The notes: generated by a model from the sequence alone, not told the origin. DNA of 64,000 bases from DASUXY01 sp035301985 (GCA_035301985.1 DATGTE010000023.1:62001-126000), one strand, 5' to 3'. Counted from the first letter of the stretch, positions 17,381 through 26,384 are shown. Program-made: numbers and translations.

Positions 17381-17846
17381 TCTTTATCCTCCCATCAATT
17401 TTCCACTGCAATGTCTATTGTATTAAAAATCTACAAAATTCACAACTGATACAGAAATATCTTGCTTTAAACAGAAAATACAACCCGTCAATCAATAACC
17501 GCCATCGACGCTATAGACGCGAAAATGCTAGATTTCAATTGAAGAAGTTGACCTCTCTCGTTCATAATCATAGTTTCACTGTTACGAATTGTTGTCATAC
17601 GATTTGATGCGCTACAGCGTGTGTATGATATCATTCAAAAAGACGTCAATCTTTATTTATGTCTGATAAAAATGATCCATTATCGTTGTGGATTGTTCAC
17701 GCATGCACGTGAACAATCATGTAGTTTGATTAAAAGTTTCTCAATATATTAATATGTATCACTTTTTTGCAACATTTGCAACATTTGCTCCCACCGTTAT
17801 AAAGATTAGGTTCGTTAATAGAACAATCTTTTAGCACTGTTATCAG
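17381..17846. other. Upstream region of sucC without a supported gene
   Basis: About 470 bp, AT-rich. It contains a perfect 11-bp inverted repeat at 17691-17718, a possible -35 (TTGACG, minus strand, near 17645) with only a weak -10, and a short direct repeat of GCAACATTT near 17770. I found no convincing remnant of ylqG or ylqH. Confidence 0.5.
17691..17718. repeat. Perfect inverted repeat upstream of sucC
   Basis: GATTGTTCACG and CGTGAACAATC flank a 6-nt centre. There is no T run on either side, so a protein-binding operator for sucCD is as likely as an RNA terminator for rnhB. Confidence 0.5.
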
Positions 17847-17930
17847 TCATAAATCTCGTTTGTCTTTAACCATCGATTGTAGCAATTGGAAGTGTTGGTA
17901 AAACTTATCATCTATCGATCCATCATCCAA
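17847..17930 (-). CDS. Possible 27-residue peptide downstream of rnhB
   Basis: TTG 17930 sits eight bases after GAGGAG and opens a 27-codon frame (MDDGSIDDKFYQHFQLLQSM to KDKRDL). It begins 16 bp after the rnhB stop, so it would be cotranslated. I do not recognise it. It could be a real small protein, or the truncated start of a lost gene at the ylqG position. Confidence 0.35.
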   Translation of the reverse strand: MDDGSIDDKFYQHFQLLQSMVKDKRDL

Positions 17931-17946
17931 CCCTTGTTCTCCTCTG

Positions 17947-18717
17947 TCAATCAATTGCTCGTTTTACAGGACCAAATGAATGGCGATGAAATGGCGAGGG
18001 GCCGTATCGGGCTAACTTGTCCACATGTTGTTTTGTTCCGTATCCCATATTCGTCTTAAAGTCGTAAACAGGGTATTTATGATGTATTGCTTTCATCATC
18101 TCATCGCGCGTCACTTTTGCAATGATACTACTAGCAGCGATTGAAATGCTTTTTTCATCCCCTTTTACAAGTGATTTTGAGCGAAAAGGCAATCCTTTTA
18201 GCTCAACTGCATCAATGAGCGCATAGTCGGGTACACGTTCCAATTGATCCAACGCCTTACTCATGGCTTTTTTCGTAGCCTCAAAAATATTAATCCGATC
18301 GATTTCATCATTATGAATCACTGCAACACTATAGCTGATTGCCCGTTCTTTGATCATTGAAAAATAACGCTTTCGAGTTGCATCTGATAACTTTTTAGAG
18401 TCGTTTAGACCGAGTAATTTAAAATCAGACGGTAAAATAACTGCTGCAGCAACTACAGGGCCTGCTAACGGACCACGACCCGCCTCATCTACCCCGGCAA
18501 TCCAATGATATCCATGTTCATACAGCTTGTTCTCATATGTACACATTTGAAGAAATGCAGCTTCCATTTCCTGCCTTTTTTGGCGTTCCGTCGCATATCG
18601 TTTAACTAACGCTTGCACTCCTTTACGTTCATCTAACTTCAGCTGTTCAACAAGTTGGTCATTAAATTTTCCTTTTGCATACAGTTGTTTTAATTGCGCA
18701 ATTGTTTGCTTTTTCAT
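17947..18717 (-). CDS. rnhB: Ribonuclease HII
   Basis: Removes ribonucleotides and RNA primers from DNA. The catalytic region WIAGVDEAGRGPLAGPVVAA carries the Asp-Glu pair; DSKKLSDATR and the later DAVELKGL and IAASSIIAKVTRDE motifs complete the active site. A 70-residue N-terminal extension precedes the core, as in Bacillus RnhB. Length is 256 aa. Lies downstream of rbgA. Confidence 0.96.
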   Translation of the reverse strand: MKKQTIAQLKQLYAKGKFNDQLVEQLKLDERKGVQALVKRYATERQKRQEMEAAFLQMCTYENKLYEHGYHWIAGVDEAGRGPLAGPVVAAAVILPSDFKLLGLNDSKKLSDATRKRYFSMIKERAISYSVAVIHNDEIDRINIFEATKKAMSKALDQLERVPDYALIDAVELKGLPFRSKSLVKGDEKSISIAASSIIAKVTRDEMMKAIHHKYPVYDFKTNMGYGTKQHVDKLARYGPSPFHRHSFGPVKRAID

Positions 18718-18823
18718 CTATACACCTTCTATAACTGATATAAGAGATCGCTTTTAAGTACACGAAATGTACCTCGTATGACTTCTCAATACATCGGATG
18801 GCATGTGGAGATGTACACACGAA

Positions 18824-19678
18824 TCACTCTTCATTTGTTACTCGTTCTAACGTAATGTTACCGAGCTTTCCAGTGCGTAAATCTCTTAACACAATTTCAG
18901 CGACTTTATCAAAATTTACACGTCCACCTCTTTCAAGGGCGCCGCGTTTCTTCCCAATGGCTGTAAAGGTTTCCCACATATCGTCAATCATCAGCTCGGC
19001 CTTATAACGTTCTTCCAATCGTCCCGGATAATGTCTCATCATGTACTGAATGAGAAATGCAGCAACATCTTGCATAGGGATGAGATGGTCTTTGATCGTC
19101 CCAATAGCCGCAAGCCGATAACCGACTTGCTCATCTTCAAACTTAGGCCATAAGATGCCCGGTGTATCGAGGATTTCCAAACCACCTTTGACTTTAATCC
19201 ATTGTTGATGTCGTGTTATGCCTGGACGATCACCCGTTTCAGCAATTTTCTTATTCGCTAAACGATTGATTAGCGTTGACTTACCAACATTCGGTATTCC
19301 TAAAATCATCGCTCGGATAGCCCGTGACTGAATTCCTTTCGCTTTAAATTTGGCTGACTTTTCCTCGCTGAATTGTTTAGCAGTTTGAACGATGCGTTGA
19401 ATGTCGCCTTTATTATTTATATTTACAGCGATGGCTGGAATACTTTTATTTTTAAAATAAGCAATCCATTTTTTTGTTTCTTCGCGATCCGCCAAATCTT
19501 TTTTCATGAGAATAACGAACTTCGGCTTTTGTTGTAAGATGTCTTGCAACATTGGATTTTGTGAGGATCGAGGAACACGAGCATCGACCAATTCCATCAC
19601 AAAATCAACGTGCCTAAGCTGTTCGCTCACTTCTCTCTTTGCTTTTGCCATATGTCCTGGAAACCATTGTATCGTCAT
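18824..19678 (-). CDS. rbgA: Ribosome biogenesis GTPase RbgA (YlqF)
   Basis: A circularly permuted GTPase needed for late 50S assembly. The G motifs occur in permuted order: G4-like MKKDLAD near residue 60, then G1 GIPNVGKSTLINRL, G2/G3 PGITRHQQW and DTPG. The N-terminal WFPGHMAKA is diagnostic. The C-terminal domain ends with a basic segment. Length is 284 aa. Lies between lepB and rnhB, the usual Bacillus order. Confidence 0.97.
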   Translation of the reverse strand: MTIQWFPGHMAKAKREVSEQLRHVDFVMELVDARVPRSSQNPMLQDILQQKPKFVILMKKDLADREETKKWIAYFKNKSIPAIAVNINNKGDIQRIVQTAKQFSEEKSAKFKAKGIQSRAIRAMILGIPNVGKSTLINRLANKKIAETGDRPGITRHQQWIKVKGGLEILDTPGILWPKFEDEQVGYRLAAIGTIKDHLIPMQDVAAFLIQYMMRHYPGRLEERYKAELMIDDMWETFTAIGKKRGALERGGRVNFDKVAEIVLRDLRTGKLGNITLERVTNEE

Positions 19679-19717
19679 GTGATCATCACCCTTTTTCTTC
19701 CATCATCATATACGGGG

Positions 19718-20278
19718 TCATTCATTTACACTCAAAAATTGCCAGCGATCAATCGGCCAATAAATTAAACTCGTTTTCCCGACAATTTGATCCATCGGAA
19801 TCAATCCCATTAAGCGACTGTCTGTCGAATTTCCTCGGTTATCTCCGAGTACGAGCACTTGTCCTTCAGGGATTTTTTCATAACCGCCCGGAAGATCTTC
19901 TAACCGAAAGTCAGCCGTTTGGTAGGAGTGTAACTGGTCTTTATGTTTTGCCAAAAACGGTTCCTCGACAGCTTCTCCATCAATGTATAGTACATGGTCC
20001 TTTACTTCGACATGTTCGCCTGGTAAACCGATGATTCGTTTGATAAAATCTTTTTGTTGTGAGGCGTGAAAAACAATAATATCAAATCGTTCAGGCTCTT
20101 GAATACGATAAGTAAACTTATTCACAATCATTTGATCTCGGTCATGCAACGTAGGTAACATCGATGGACCATCTACTACAATCGGGGCAAAAAAGAACGT
20201 TCTGACAATATATGCTAATGCTACAGCAATAACTAATGCTTTTACCCACTCAAACCATTCACTTTTCTTTTTCGCCAT
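19718..20278 (-). CDS. lepB: Type I signal peptidase
   Basis: Cleaves signal peptides of exported proteins on the outer membrane face. One N-terminal membrane helix (about residues 12-30) is followed by the catalytic Ser39 in GPSMLPT and the general base Lys80 in KRIIGLPGE. The GDNRGNSTDSR box is near the C-terminus. Length is 186 aa, the short Gram-positive form. It has its own promoter. Confidence 0.97.
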   Translation of the reverse strand: MAKKKSEWFEWVKALVIAVALAYIVRTFFFAPIVVDGPSMLPTLHDRDQMIVNKFTYRIQEPERFDIIVFHASQQKDFIKRIIGLPGEHVEVKDHVLYIDGEAVEEPFLAKHKDQLHSYQTADFRLEDLPGGYEKIPEGQVLVLGDNRGNSTDSRLMGLIPMDQIVGKTSLIYWPIDRWQFLSVNE

Positions 20279-20312
20279 AAGCTTCCCTCCGACAGCACAA
20301 CTGTTTATTTAT

Positions 20313-20341
20313 ATATTAAGATAGATCCATTCCGTGTACAA
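20313..20341 (-). promoter_or_regulatory. Sigma-A promoter of lepB
   Basis: TTGTAC (20336-20341), exactly 17 bp, TAATAT (20313-20318), placed about 35 bp before the lepB start. Confidence 0.6.
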
Positions 20342-20478
20342 TTTTTCTAACTTGTAAGTAGCATGGTGAATGGCAACAACGACAGACCAAGGGACGGACT
20401 GATCGATGCGCGTAAGTCCGCTGTACAAGAGAAAAAAGGTTACAAAGCAAGGATCGTACAAGGAGTACTCTATAAAGA

Positions 20479-20513
20479 ATAAAAAGGAGCCTGTGCATAA
20501 TTGCCAAGCTCCC
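20479..20513 (-). terminator. Terminator after rplS
   Basis: Minus-strand GGAGCTTG/CAGGCTCC stem followed by TTTTTATTC, about 70 bp past the rplS stop. Confidence 0.75.
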
Positions 20514-20582
20514 TTCCGATCTTATGTCTATCAACCGAACTACAGTGATGAGATCCGGCTATAACCCGTATTCAGCACAATT

Positions 20583-20930
20583 TTACGAACGCCGCTCTTT
20601 AATGCGCGCTGCTTTTCCTTCTAGATTGCGAAGGTGGTAAAGTTTTGAACGACGAACAGATCCGCGTCGAACCACTTCGATTTTTGCAACCCGTGGGGAA
20701 TGTACCGGAAACGTACGCTCTACACCTACACCATAAGAATGTTTTCTAACCGTAAATGTTTCACTAATCCCACCGTTTTGGCGTTTGATAACAATTCCTT
20801 CGAAAACTTGAATTCGTTCACGACTTCCTTCAACAACTTTTGCGTGAACTCTTACTGTATCACCTGGGCTAAAATCAGGATGATCTGTACGAAGTTGATC
20901 TTTTGTAATTTCTTCAATTAATTGTTGCAT
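20583..20930 (-). CDS. rplS: 50S ribosomal protein L19
   Basis: A large-subunit protein at the 30S-50S interface. It begins MQQLIEEITKDQLRTDHPDF and contains FEGIVIKRQNGGISETFTVR and the basic C-terminus. Length is 115 aa. It is preceded by a leader with a GAACAT pairing and followed by a terminator, so it is at least partly independent of trmD. Confidence 0.98.
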   Translation of the reverse strand: MQQLIEEITKDQLRTDHPDFSPGDTVRVHAKVVEGSRERIQVFEGIVIKRQNGGISETFTVRKHSYGVGVERTFPVHSPRVAKIEVVRRGSVRRSKLYHLRNLEGKAARIKERRS

Positions 20931-21022
20931 TATGCTTCACTCCTTCCAAACCAATGTTCTTATCCAATTATAGCGAACAGCGGAACATCGTTTATCAAGC
21001 TTAAGCATTATACTTAAACACA
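20931..21022 (-). promoter_or_regulatory. L19-type leader RNA of rplS
   Basis: The untranslated leader contains GATGTTC (20983-20989) pairing with GAACATT (20953-20959) around the CCGCTGTTCGC segment, just ahead of GGAAGGAG. This resembles the L19 leader family known upstream of rplS in Bacillus, thought to be bound by L19. Assigned from memory of that motif. Confidence 0.6.
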
Positions 21023-21028
21023 ACATTT

Positions 21029-21058
21029 AATATATCATAACCGTACCGCTGATTTCAA
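21029..21058 (-). promoter_or_regulatory. Candidate promoter of rplS
   Basis: TTGAAA (21053-21058), 18 bp, TATATT (21029-21034) with an extended TG. It would start the transcript at the head of the L19-type leader. Confidence 0.5.
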
Positions 21059-21139
21059 CTAACTTTTATCAGAAATTTTATCTTCCTTACTACTATAGCG
21101 AAAGATACCACGAGATATGGGAACGAAACACGAACTTCG

Positions 21140-21874
21140 TTACTGGTTTTTTTTGATATCCCGTAACATTTCGCAATCCTCGGCGGTTAACGTCTGTTCG
21201 TCTAATAAGTCTTTTCTCCGTTCATACGTTCGTCGCAATGACTCTTTCCTCCGCCATGCATTAATTTGCGCGTGGTTACCAGACAATAACACATCAGGAA
21301 CGGTCATGCCACGAAAATCCCTTGGTCGTGTATAATGTGGGTATTCTAATAATCCTGTTGAAAATGAATCTTGTGGCGCCGATTGAATATTTCCAAGTGC
21401 ATCTGGTAGTAAGCGAACGACACTATCAATGACAACCATCGCTCCGAGTTCTCCACCCGTTAACACATAATCACCAATCGATATTTCATCTGTAACGAGA
21501 TGTTCTCTAATCCGTTCATCATAACCTTCATAATGACCGCAAATAAAAATAAGATGTTCTTCTGTTGCTAATTGTTCTGCCTTTTGTTGATTATACGTTT
21601 CGCCTTGCGGACACATTAAAATAATCCTTGGCTTTGTTTTCTTTTCTTGTGTAACAGCTTGGACGGCATCAAAAATAGGTTGTGGTGTCAACACCATGCC
21701 GGCTCCACCACCATATGGATAATCATCCACTTTTTGATGTTTGTCTGTCGAATACTCACGAAAATTAATTAAATTGTATGTAAACGCGTCATTTTCTTGA
21801 GCTTTTTTGAGGATCGACGTATCCAAAACCCCTTTAAACATTTCAGGAAATAATGTCAAAATATCAATATGCAT
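21140..21874 (-). CDS. trmD: tRNA (guanine-N1)-methyltransferase TrmD
   Basis: Methylates G37 of tRNAs to prevent frameshifting, using a knotted SPOUT fold. It begins MHIDILTLFPEMFKG; the trefoil-knot motifs LICGHYEGYDERI and ISIGDYVLTGGE are intact. The start is ATG 21874, whose A overlaps the rimM TGA (TGATG), giving coupled translation and 244 aa. A TTG one codon earlier is less likely. Confidence 0.97.
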   Translation of the reverse strand: MHIDILTLFPEMFKGVLDTSILKKAQENDAFTYNLINFREYSTDKHQKVDDYPYGGGAGMVLTPQPIFDAVQAVTQEKKTKPRIILMCPQGETYNQQKAEQLATEEHLIFICGHYEGYDERIREHLVTDEISIGDYVLTGGELGAMVVIDSVVRLLPDALGNIQSAPQDSFSTGLLEYPHYTRPRDFRGMTVPDVLLSGNHAQINAWRRKESLRRTYERRKDLLDEQTLTAEDCEMLRDIKKNQ

Positions 21875-22392
21875 CAATCTAGCAATCCTTCCATTGGATG
21901 AATTATTATTTTTTTACTGTTTACATCGATATGCTTGACGACATCTGTAATATAAGGTATAAGGTGTTCTTCTCCTGAATCAGCGCGGACTATCCAAACA
22001 TCATTTGCCCCAGGGGACAAAATTTCTGTCACACGGCCAATTTTTTTACCTTCATCTGTATACATTGCACAGCCAATAATTTCATAATAGTAATAAGAAC
22101 CATCTTCCAATTCGGTTAATTGGTCCTCCGTTATTTTCAAATATGCACCTTTGAAAGATTCGACATCACGTATATGGTTTAAACCTTCAAAGTGTATGAG
22201 ATCATATCCTTTATGTGTACGATGTCCATCAATGATGAGTTCGCGTGGTGATTCAGATTTTCTCACTAGATAGACGGTATTTCCAACTTCAAATCGCTCA
22301 GAAAAGTCTGTAATGCGAAACACTCTTACTTCCCCATGGATTCCATGTGTATTGATTATTTTTCCGATAGAAAACATTTTTTCTTCCATCAT
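21874..22392 (-). CDS. rimM: Ribosome maturation factor RimM
   Basis: Helps assemble the 30S head domain by binding S19. The N-terminal barrel reads FSIGKIINTHGIHGEVRV, and the PRC-barrel begins around DGSYYYYEIIGC with PGANDVWIV. Length is 172 aa. Two adjacent ATG codons follow GGTGAG; I keep the first. Overlaps trmD by one base. Confidence 0.95.
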   Translation of the reverse strand: MMEEKMFSIGKIINTHGIHGEVRVFRITDFSERFEVGNTVYLVRKSESPRELIIDGHRTHKGYDLIHFEGLNHIRDVESFKGAYLKITEDQLTELEDGSYYYYEIIGCAMYTDEGKKIGRVTEILSPGANDVWIVRADSGEEHLIPYITDVVKHIDVNSKKIIIHPMEGLLD

Positions 22393-22400
22393 CTCACCTG

Positions 22401-22790
22401 CTATTCATCGATCCGAACGACGACTCCATCTTTGACCACAATCGCTTTTTCTTTCATCATTTCATCCCATTGCATCCCTCTTGTTACTTCAACAAGAGCT
22501 TCAACTTCTGTTTCAACAATTTCACTGCCAATTTCAAGCATTTCTAACTGTTTCATTTTAAATTCAATCATGTTGATTTTCTCTTGGCGGTTGTCGATTT
22601 CTTCTTGAAAACGACGAGTAACCTCGCGTTTAGAAAGCTTTGTTTTATTTTGTACCTTTCGCTGTTCAAACAACAGCTGTTGACACTCTTGTTCAAGTTG
22701 CATGTGCTGATTTAAAAGCCTGTCCCGTAACTTTTGTTTACTATTCTCGGTGATGATTTGTTTGACTTGTACCTTTTGAATGATTTTCAC
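22401..22790 (-). CDS. ylqD: YlqD family protein
   Basis: A conserved Bacillus protein of unknown function found at this position between khpA and rimM. At 129 aa it is mostly a charged coiled coil (about residues 15-85, rich in Gln, Glu, Lys), followed by a small beta-rich end (KAIVVKDGVVVRIDE). It ends eight bases before rimM. No enzymatic motif is visible. Confidence 0.85.
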   Translation of the reverse strand: MKIIQKVQVKQIITENSKQKLRDRLLNQHMQLEQECQQLLFEQRKVQNKTKLSKREVTRRFQEEIDNRQEKINMIEFKMKQLEMLEIGSEIVETEVEALVEVTRGMQWDEMMKEKAIVVKDGVVVRIDE

Positions 22791-22970
22791 GCTTCTTCCT
22801 CACTCTCAAAACGGCTGATCCATCTCGCAATGATCGTTTGAAATTCATTCATATCGAATGGCTCGTTATCTTCTCAAAGCTTAGTTTCCATGCTGAATAT
22901 ACAATATTAAGATTAAGCGAATGAAAGCAAGTCATAAAATGGTCATCGTTCGTCTGTTGTCACATTACTT

Positions 22971-23005
22971 TTGGAAAAAGGGAAAGGTACGTCCCTTTCC
23001 CTTTA
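22971..23005 (-). terminator. Terminator overlapping the khpA stop
   Basis: Stem AAAGGGAAAGG/CCTTTCCCTTT (22977-23004) followed by T residues on the minus strand. Its first bases are part of the khpA stop codon. Confidence 0.75.
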
Positions 23006-23230
23006 CATAATATCCAAATAAATACGTTTCTTATGATCTGATTTAGCTGCATAGACAACTGTGCGAATTGCTTTAGCAATCCGACCGTTTCGCCCAATGA
23101 CTTTGCCGACATCCTCCTCATTGACAGTAAGATGATAGACAATTTTCGTATCTTCTTCCGTTTCTGTAACCACGATTTCATCCGGATGATCGACAAGGGG
23201 ACGAACAATTGTTTCAATTAGGGCTTTCAT
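23003..23230 (-). CDS. khpA: KH-domain RNA-binding protein KhpA (YlqC)
   Basis: A single KH domain of 75 aa with the GRNG loop (GKVIGRNGRIAKAIR), expected to bind RNA as a dimer or with KhpB/Jag and to influence cell-wall growth and sRNA-type regulation in Firmicutes. It lies 17 bp after rpsP in the usual order and ends inside a terminator. Confidence 0.94.
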   Translation of the reverse strand: MKALIETIVRPLVDHPDEIVVTETEEDTKIVYHLTVNEEDVGKVIGRNGRIAKAIRTVVYAAKSDHKKRIYLDIM

Positions 23231-23247
23231 GATATCACACTACTTTG

Positions 23248-23514
23248 TTAATTTTTTTGTTCGTGGAATTTTTTCATGATGCCTTGTTTAGAAAACAAGT
23301 TACGGACGGTATCACTTGGTTGTGCACCATTTTTCATCCAATTTAAAGCTTTTTCTTCATCAATCTCTACGTGAACAGGATTTGAAACGGGATGATATGT
23401 CCCAATCTGTTCAATATTTCGTCCATCACGTGGTGAACGTGAGTCAGCTACAACGATACGATAAAATGGATTTCTTTTTGATCCTACACGTTTCATACGA
23501 ATTTTAACGGCCAT
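23248..23514 (-). CDS. rpsP: 30S ribosomal protein S16
   Basis: A small-subunit assembly protein. It begins MAVKIRMKRVGSKRNPFYRI and continues with VVADSRSPRDGR and IGTYHP. The start is ATG 23514 (88 aa) with AGGAGG nine bases upstream; the frame extends to 23535 without a better ribosome binding site. Lies between ffh and khpA, as in B. subtilis. Confidence 0.97.
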   Translation of the reverse strand: MAVKIRMKRVGSKRNPFYRIVVADSRSPRDGRNIEQIGTYHPVSNPVHVEIDEEKALNWMKNGAQPSDTVRNLFSKQGIMKKFHEQKN

Positions 23515-23594
23515 GTATGAACACCTCCTACTCAATAGTTTTTCACAAGTTTAAATTTTAACAGAAACTCGGATACCTGTAAAGTATTTTTCCA

Positions 23595-24938
23595 TTACAT
23601 GAATGGAAGCTTAAAACCTTTGCCTTTTTTGCCTTTTTGCATATTCGTCATTCGCTTCATCATTTTCTTCATCTCGTCAAACTGTTTCAACAGACGATTG
23701 ACTTGGGATACGTTCGTTCCTGATCCTTTTGCAATCCGTTTTTTACGGCTTGAATTCATGATGCTTGGATCTTGACGCTCTTCTTTCGTCATCGATTGAA
23801 TGATCGCTTCGACTTGGGCAATTTGCCGTTCGTCAATTTGGGCGTTTTTTAAGCCTTTTATTTTGTTTGCACCGGGAATCATTGCGATGAGTTCATCCAA
23901 AGGTCCCATGCTTTTCACTTGGCTCATTTGCTCTAGGAAATCATCGAATGTAAAGGACATCGTACGCATCTTTTCTTCAAGTTCTTTCGCTTGCTTCTCA
24001 TCAACTTGTGTTTGTGCTTTTTCAATAAGTGTTAAAACATCACCCATGCCGAGAATCCTGGACGCCATTCGATCAGGGTGAAAAGGCTCTAATTGATCAA
24101 GCTTTTCACCCATACCTGCAAATTTGATTGGTTTACCTGTGACAGCTTTGATAGATAGTGCCGCACCCCCGCGTGTATCCCCATCTAACTTTGTGAGGAC
24201 TACACCGGTAATATCAAGCTGATCGTTGAAGTTTTCTGCGACATTGACCGCATCTTGCCCCGTCATCGCATCCACGACAAGAAAGATCTCATCTGGCTGC
24301 ACCGTTTCCTTTATTTGCGCCAGTTCATCCATCAGTTCTTCATCGACATGTAGTCGTCCAGCCGTATCAATAATGACATAATCATGATGTTCTTCCTTCG
24401 CATGTGCAATCGCTTCCTCAGCAATATCTACTGGATTCGCTTCTGTACCTTTAGAAAATACGGGCATATCCAATTGTTTACCAAGTGTCTTGAGCTGGTC
24501 AACGGCAGCGGGGCGGTACACGTCACAAGCCACTAAGAGCGGTGAGCGGTTGAAGTCTTTTCGTAAATGATTTGCTAGTTTTCCAGTCGTCGTTGTTTTA
24601 CCGGCCCCTTGTAAACCGACCATCATAATGACAGTGGGCGGGCGGTTAGCGACGGCGATTTTACTCTGCTCTTTCCCCATTAAATTCGTCAATTCATCTT
24701 TAACAACTTTGATGACTTGTTGTCCTGGCGTCAAGCTCTCCATCACTTCCTGCCCGACAGCCCGTTCTTTAATTCGATTGATCAAATCTTTGACGACTCG
24801 GAAGTTGACATCTGCCTCAAGAAGTGCTAGACGTACTTCACGAGTCATTTCTTTAACATCTTTTTCGGTAACTTTTCCTTTACCGGTTATTTTTTTAATC
24901 GTACTTTGTAAACGTTCTGCGAGTCCTTCAAAAGCCAT
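23595..24938 (-). CDS. ffh: Signal recognition particle GTPase Ffh
   Basis: Binds signal sequences and delivers ribosomes to FtsY. The N domain (1-85) precedes the G domain with GLQGAGKTTTTGKLA, DTAGRLHVDEEL and TKLDGDTRGG. The methionine-rich M domain follows (MSFTFDDFLEQMSQVKSMG, GSGTNVSQVNRLLKQF) and ends in a basic Met-rich tail. Length is 447 aa from ATG 24938, the second of two Met codons. Operon ylxM-ffh-rpsP-khpA. Confidence 0.97.
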   Translation of the reverse strand: MAFEGLAERLQSTIKKITGKGKVTEKDVKEMTREVRLALLEADVNFRVVKDLINRIKERAVGQEVMESLTPGQQVIKVVKDELTNLMGKEQSKIAVANRPPTVIMMVGLQGAGKTTTTGKLANHLRKDFNRSPLLVACDVYRPAAVDQLKTLGKQLDMPVFSKGTEANPVDIAEEAIAHAKEEHHDYVIIDTAGRLHVDEELMDELAQIKETVQPDEIFLVVDAMTGQDAVNVAENFNDQLDITGVVLTKLDGDTRGGAALSIKAVTGKPIKFAGMGEKLDQLEPFHPDRMASRILGMGDVLTLIEKAQTQVDEKQAKELEEKMRTMSFTFDDFLEQMSQVKSMGPLDELIAMIPGANKIKGLKNAQIDERQIAQVEAIIQSMTKEERQDPSIMNSSRKKRIAKGSGTNVSQVNRLLKQFDEMKKMMKRMTNMQKGKKGKGFKLPFM

Positions 24939-24953
24939 CATTTGTTCCCCCCT

Positions 24954-25280
24954 TTAATCAATTTGTTTTAATTCATCAATAATCGGCTGGAGTGGATCCA
25001 ATTTTTTATCCAGTACATGTTTCTCCAATTGTTCGATGAGTTCGAGTCGCTTTTGAAATTTTTCATATAACTGCAAGCTTTGTTCATACTCCTCAAGCAT
25101 GATTTCTGTCCGTTTAATATTGTCATAAATTGCTTGCCGTGACACTTTAAAATGCTCGGCAATTTCACCTAATGAATAGTCTTCCAAATAGTACATGTCC
25201 ATATAAGTTCGCTGTTTAGGGGTTAATAAGGTTTGGTAAAAATCAAACAAAAAGTTGACGCGATTTGTTTTTTCAAGCAT
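24954..25280 (-). CDS. ylxM: YlxM/p13 family DNA-binding protein
   Basis: A small SRP-operon protein with a sigma-70 region-4-like helix-turn-helix (LTPKQRTYMDMYYLEDYS, then IAEHFKVSRQAIYDNIKR), followed by a coiled coil. Members are proposed to modulate SRP or its expression. The start is ATG 25280 (108 aa), five bases after AAGGGAGA; the longer frame is upstream sequence. Immediately before ffh. Confidence 0.93.
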   Translation of the reverse strand: MLEKTNRVNFLFDFYQTLLTPKQRTYMDMYYLEDYSLGEIAEHFKVSRQAIYDNIKRTEIMLEEYEQSLQLYEKFQKRLELIEQLEKHVLDKKLDPLQPIIDELKQID

Positions 25281-25375
25281 TGCGTTCTCCCTTGTTAAGT
25301 GAAATACCTTTACATCTACAATCATAACGGAAAAAAGTAAGGGTTGCAAGTCAAAAATAACGGGGGTCTTTCCTT

Positions 25376-26365
25376 TTATTTTTCATCGGTTGTATCGGAA
25401 AAAAGTCCATACACAAATGCTTGCGGGTCAAATGCTTGCAAGTCTTCCACTTGCTCGCCTAGTCCGACAAATTTTACTGGAATATTCATCTCATTACGGA
25501 TTGCTAGGACGATGCCTCCTTTTGCTGTACCATCTAATTTCGTCAAGACAATTCCGGTCACATCCGTACTTTCCGAAAAAATTTTCGCTTGACTTAATGC
25601 ATTCTGACCTGTTGTTGCATCAAGAACGAGTAATGTTTCATGCGGAGCTTCAGGTACTTCTCGCTCGATGACGCGATGGACTTTAGCGAGTTCATTCATC
25701 AAATTGACTTTATTTTGTAATCTCCCTGCAGTATCGCATAAAAGGACGTCAGCCTTGCGCGCTTTTGCCGCTTGAATACCATCATAGATTACTGCGGCTG
25801 GGTCACTTCCTGCTCGCTGTTTAATAACATCGACACCTGCCCGCTCCCCCCACACATCTAATTGCTCAATCGCTCCGGCACGAAAAGTATCTCCAGCTGC
25901 TAAAACAACATCTTTTCCTGCTTGCTTGAGACGATAAGCAAGTTTTCCAATGGATGTCGTTTTACCAACACCATTTACACCGACGACGAGAATAATAGAC
26001 AGTCCGTCTTCTGCCAAGTTTAGTTCAGAGACTTCCTCTTCCTCATCTCCGTAATACATTTCTACTAGTTTTTCGGATATGACATCTCTCATTTGGTCTG
26101 GCTCTTTAATATTTTGCCGTTTCACTTCCATTTTTAATTCGTCTACTAAATCCATAACAGTCATTACGCCGACGTCTGCTGTGATGAGGGCTTCTTCTAA
26201 CTCTTCAAAAAAATCTTCATCCACTTTACGATAACGAGCGATTAAATCATTGATTTTACTCGTAAATGAATTACGCGTTTTTTCCATTCCTTTTTTATAT
26301 TTTTTCGATACATCTTTATTATCTTTTTTTGTAAATTTATCTTTTAACCGTTGGATAAAACTCAT
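25376..26365 (-). CDS. ftsY: SRP receptor GTPase FtsY
   Basis: The membrane docking partner of Ffh. A short basic/charged N-terminal A region (about 1-35) leads to the NG domain with VVGVNGVGKTTSIGKLA, ALITADVGV upstream, DTAGRLQNKVNLMNEL and TKLDGTAKGG. Length is 329 aa, the short Bacillus form without a long acidic domain. Follows smc by 19 bp. Confidence 0.97.
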   Translation of the reverse strand: MSFIQRLKDKFTKKDNKDVSKKYKKGMEKTRNSFTSKINDLIARYRKVDEDFFEELEEALITADVGVMTVMDLVDELKMEVKRQNIKEPDQMRDVISEKLVEMYYGDEEEEVSELNLAEDGLSIILVVGVNGVGKTTSIGKLAYRLKQAGKDVVLAAGDTFRAGAIEQLDVWGERAGVDVIKQRAGSDPAAVIYDGIQAAKARKADVLLCDTAGRLQNKVNLMNELAKVHRVIEREVPEAPHETLLVLDATTGQNALSQAKIFSESTDVTGIVLTKLDGTAKGGIVLAIRNEMNIPVKFVGLGEQVEDLQAFDPQAFVYGLFSDTTDEK

Positions 26366-26384
26366 TGATTATCATCTCCTTGTG

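Noticed and set aside
17761..17790. Direct repeat of GCAACATTT as a possible start of a CRISPR or tandem array
   Set aside because: Only two adjacent short copies with no spacers.
20316..20534. Minus-strand frame upstream of lepB
   Set aside because: It contains the rplS terminator and the lepB promoter and has no ribosome binding site.
22960..23217. Alternative frame overlapping khpA
   Set aside because: Shadow of khpA in another phase; the KH motif belongs to the frame at 23003-23230.
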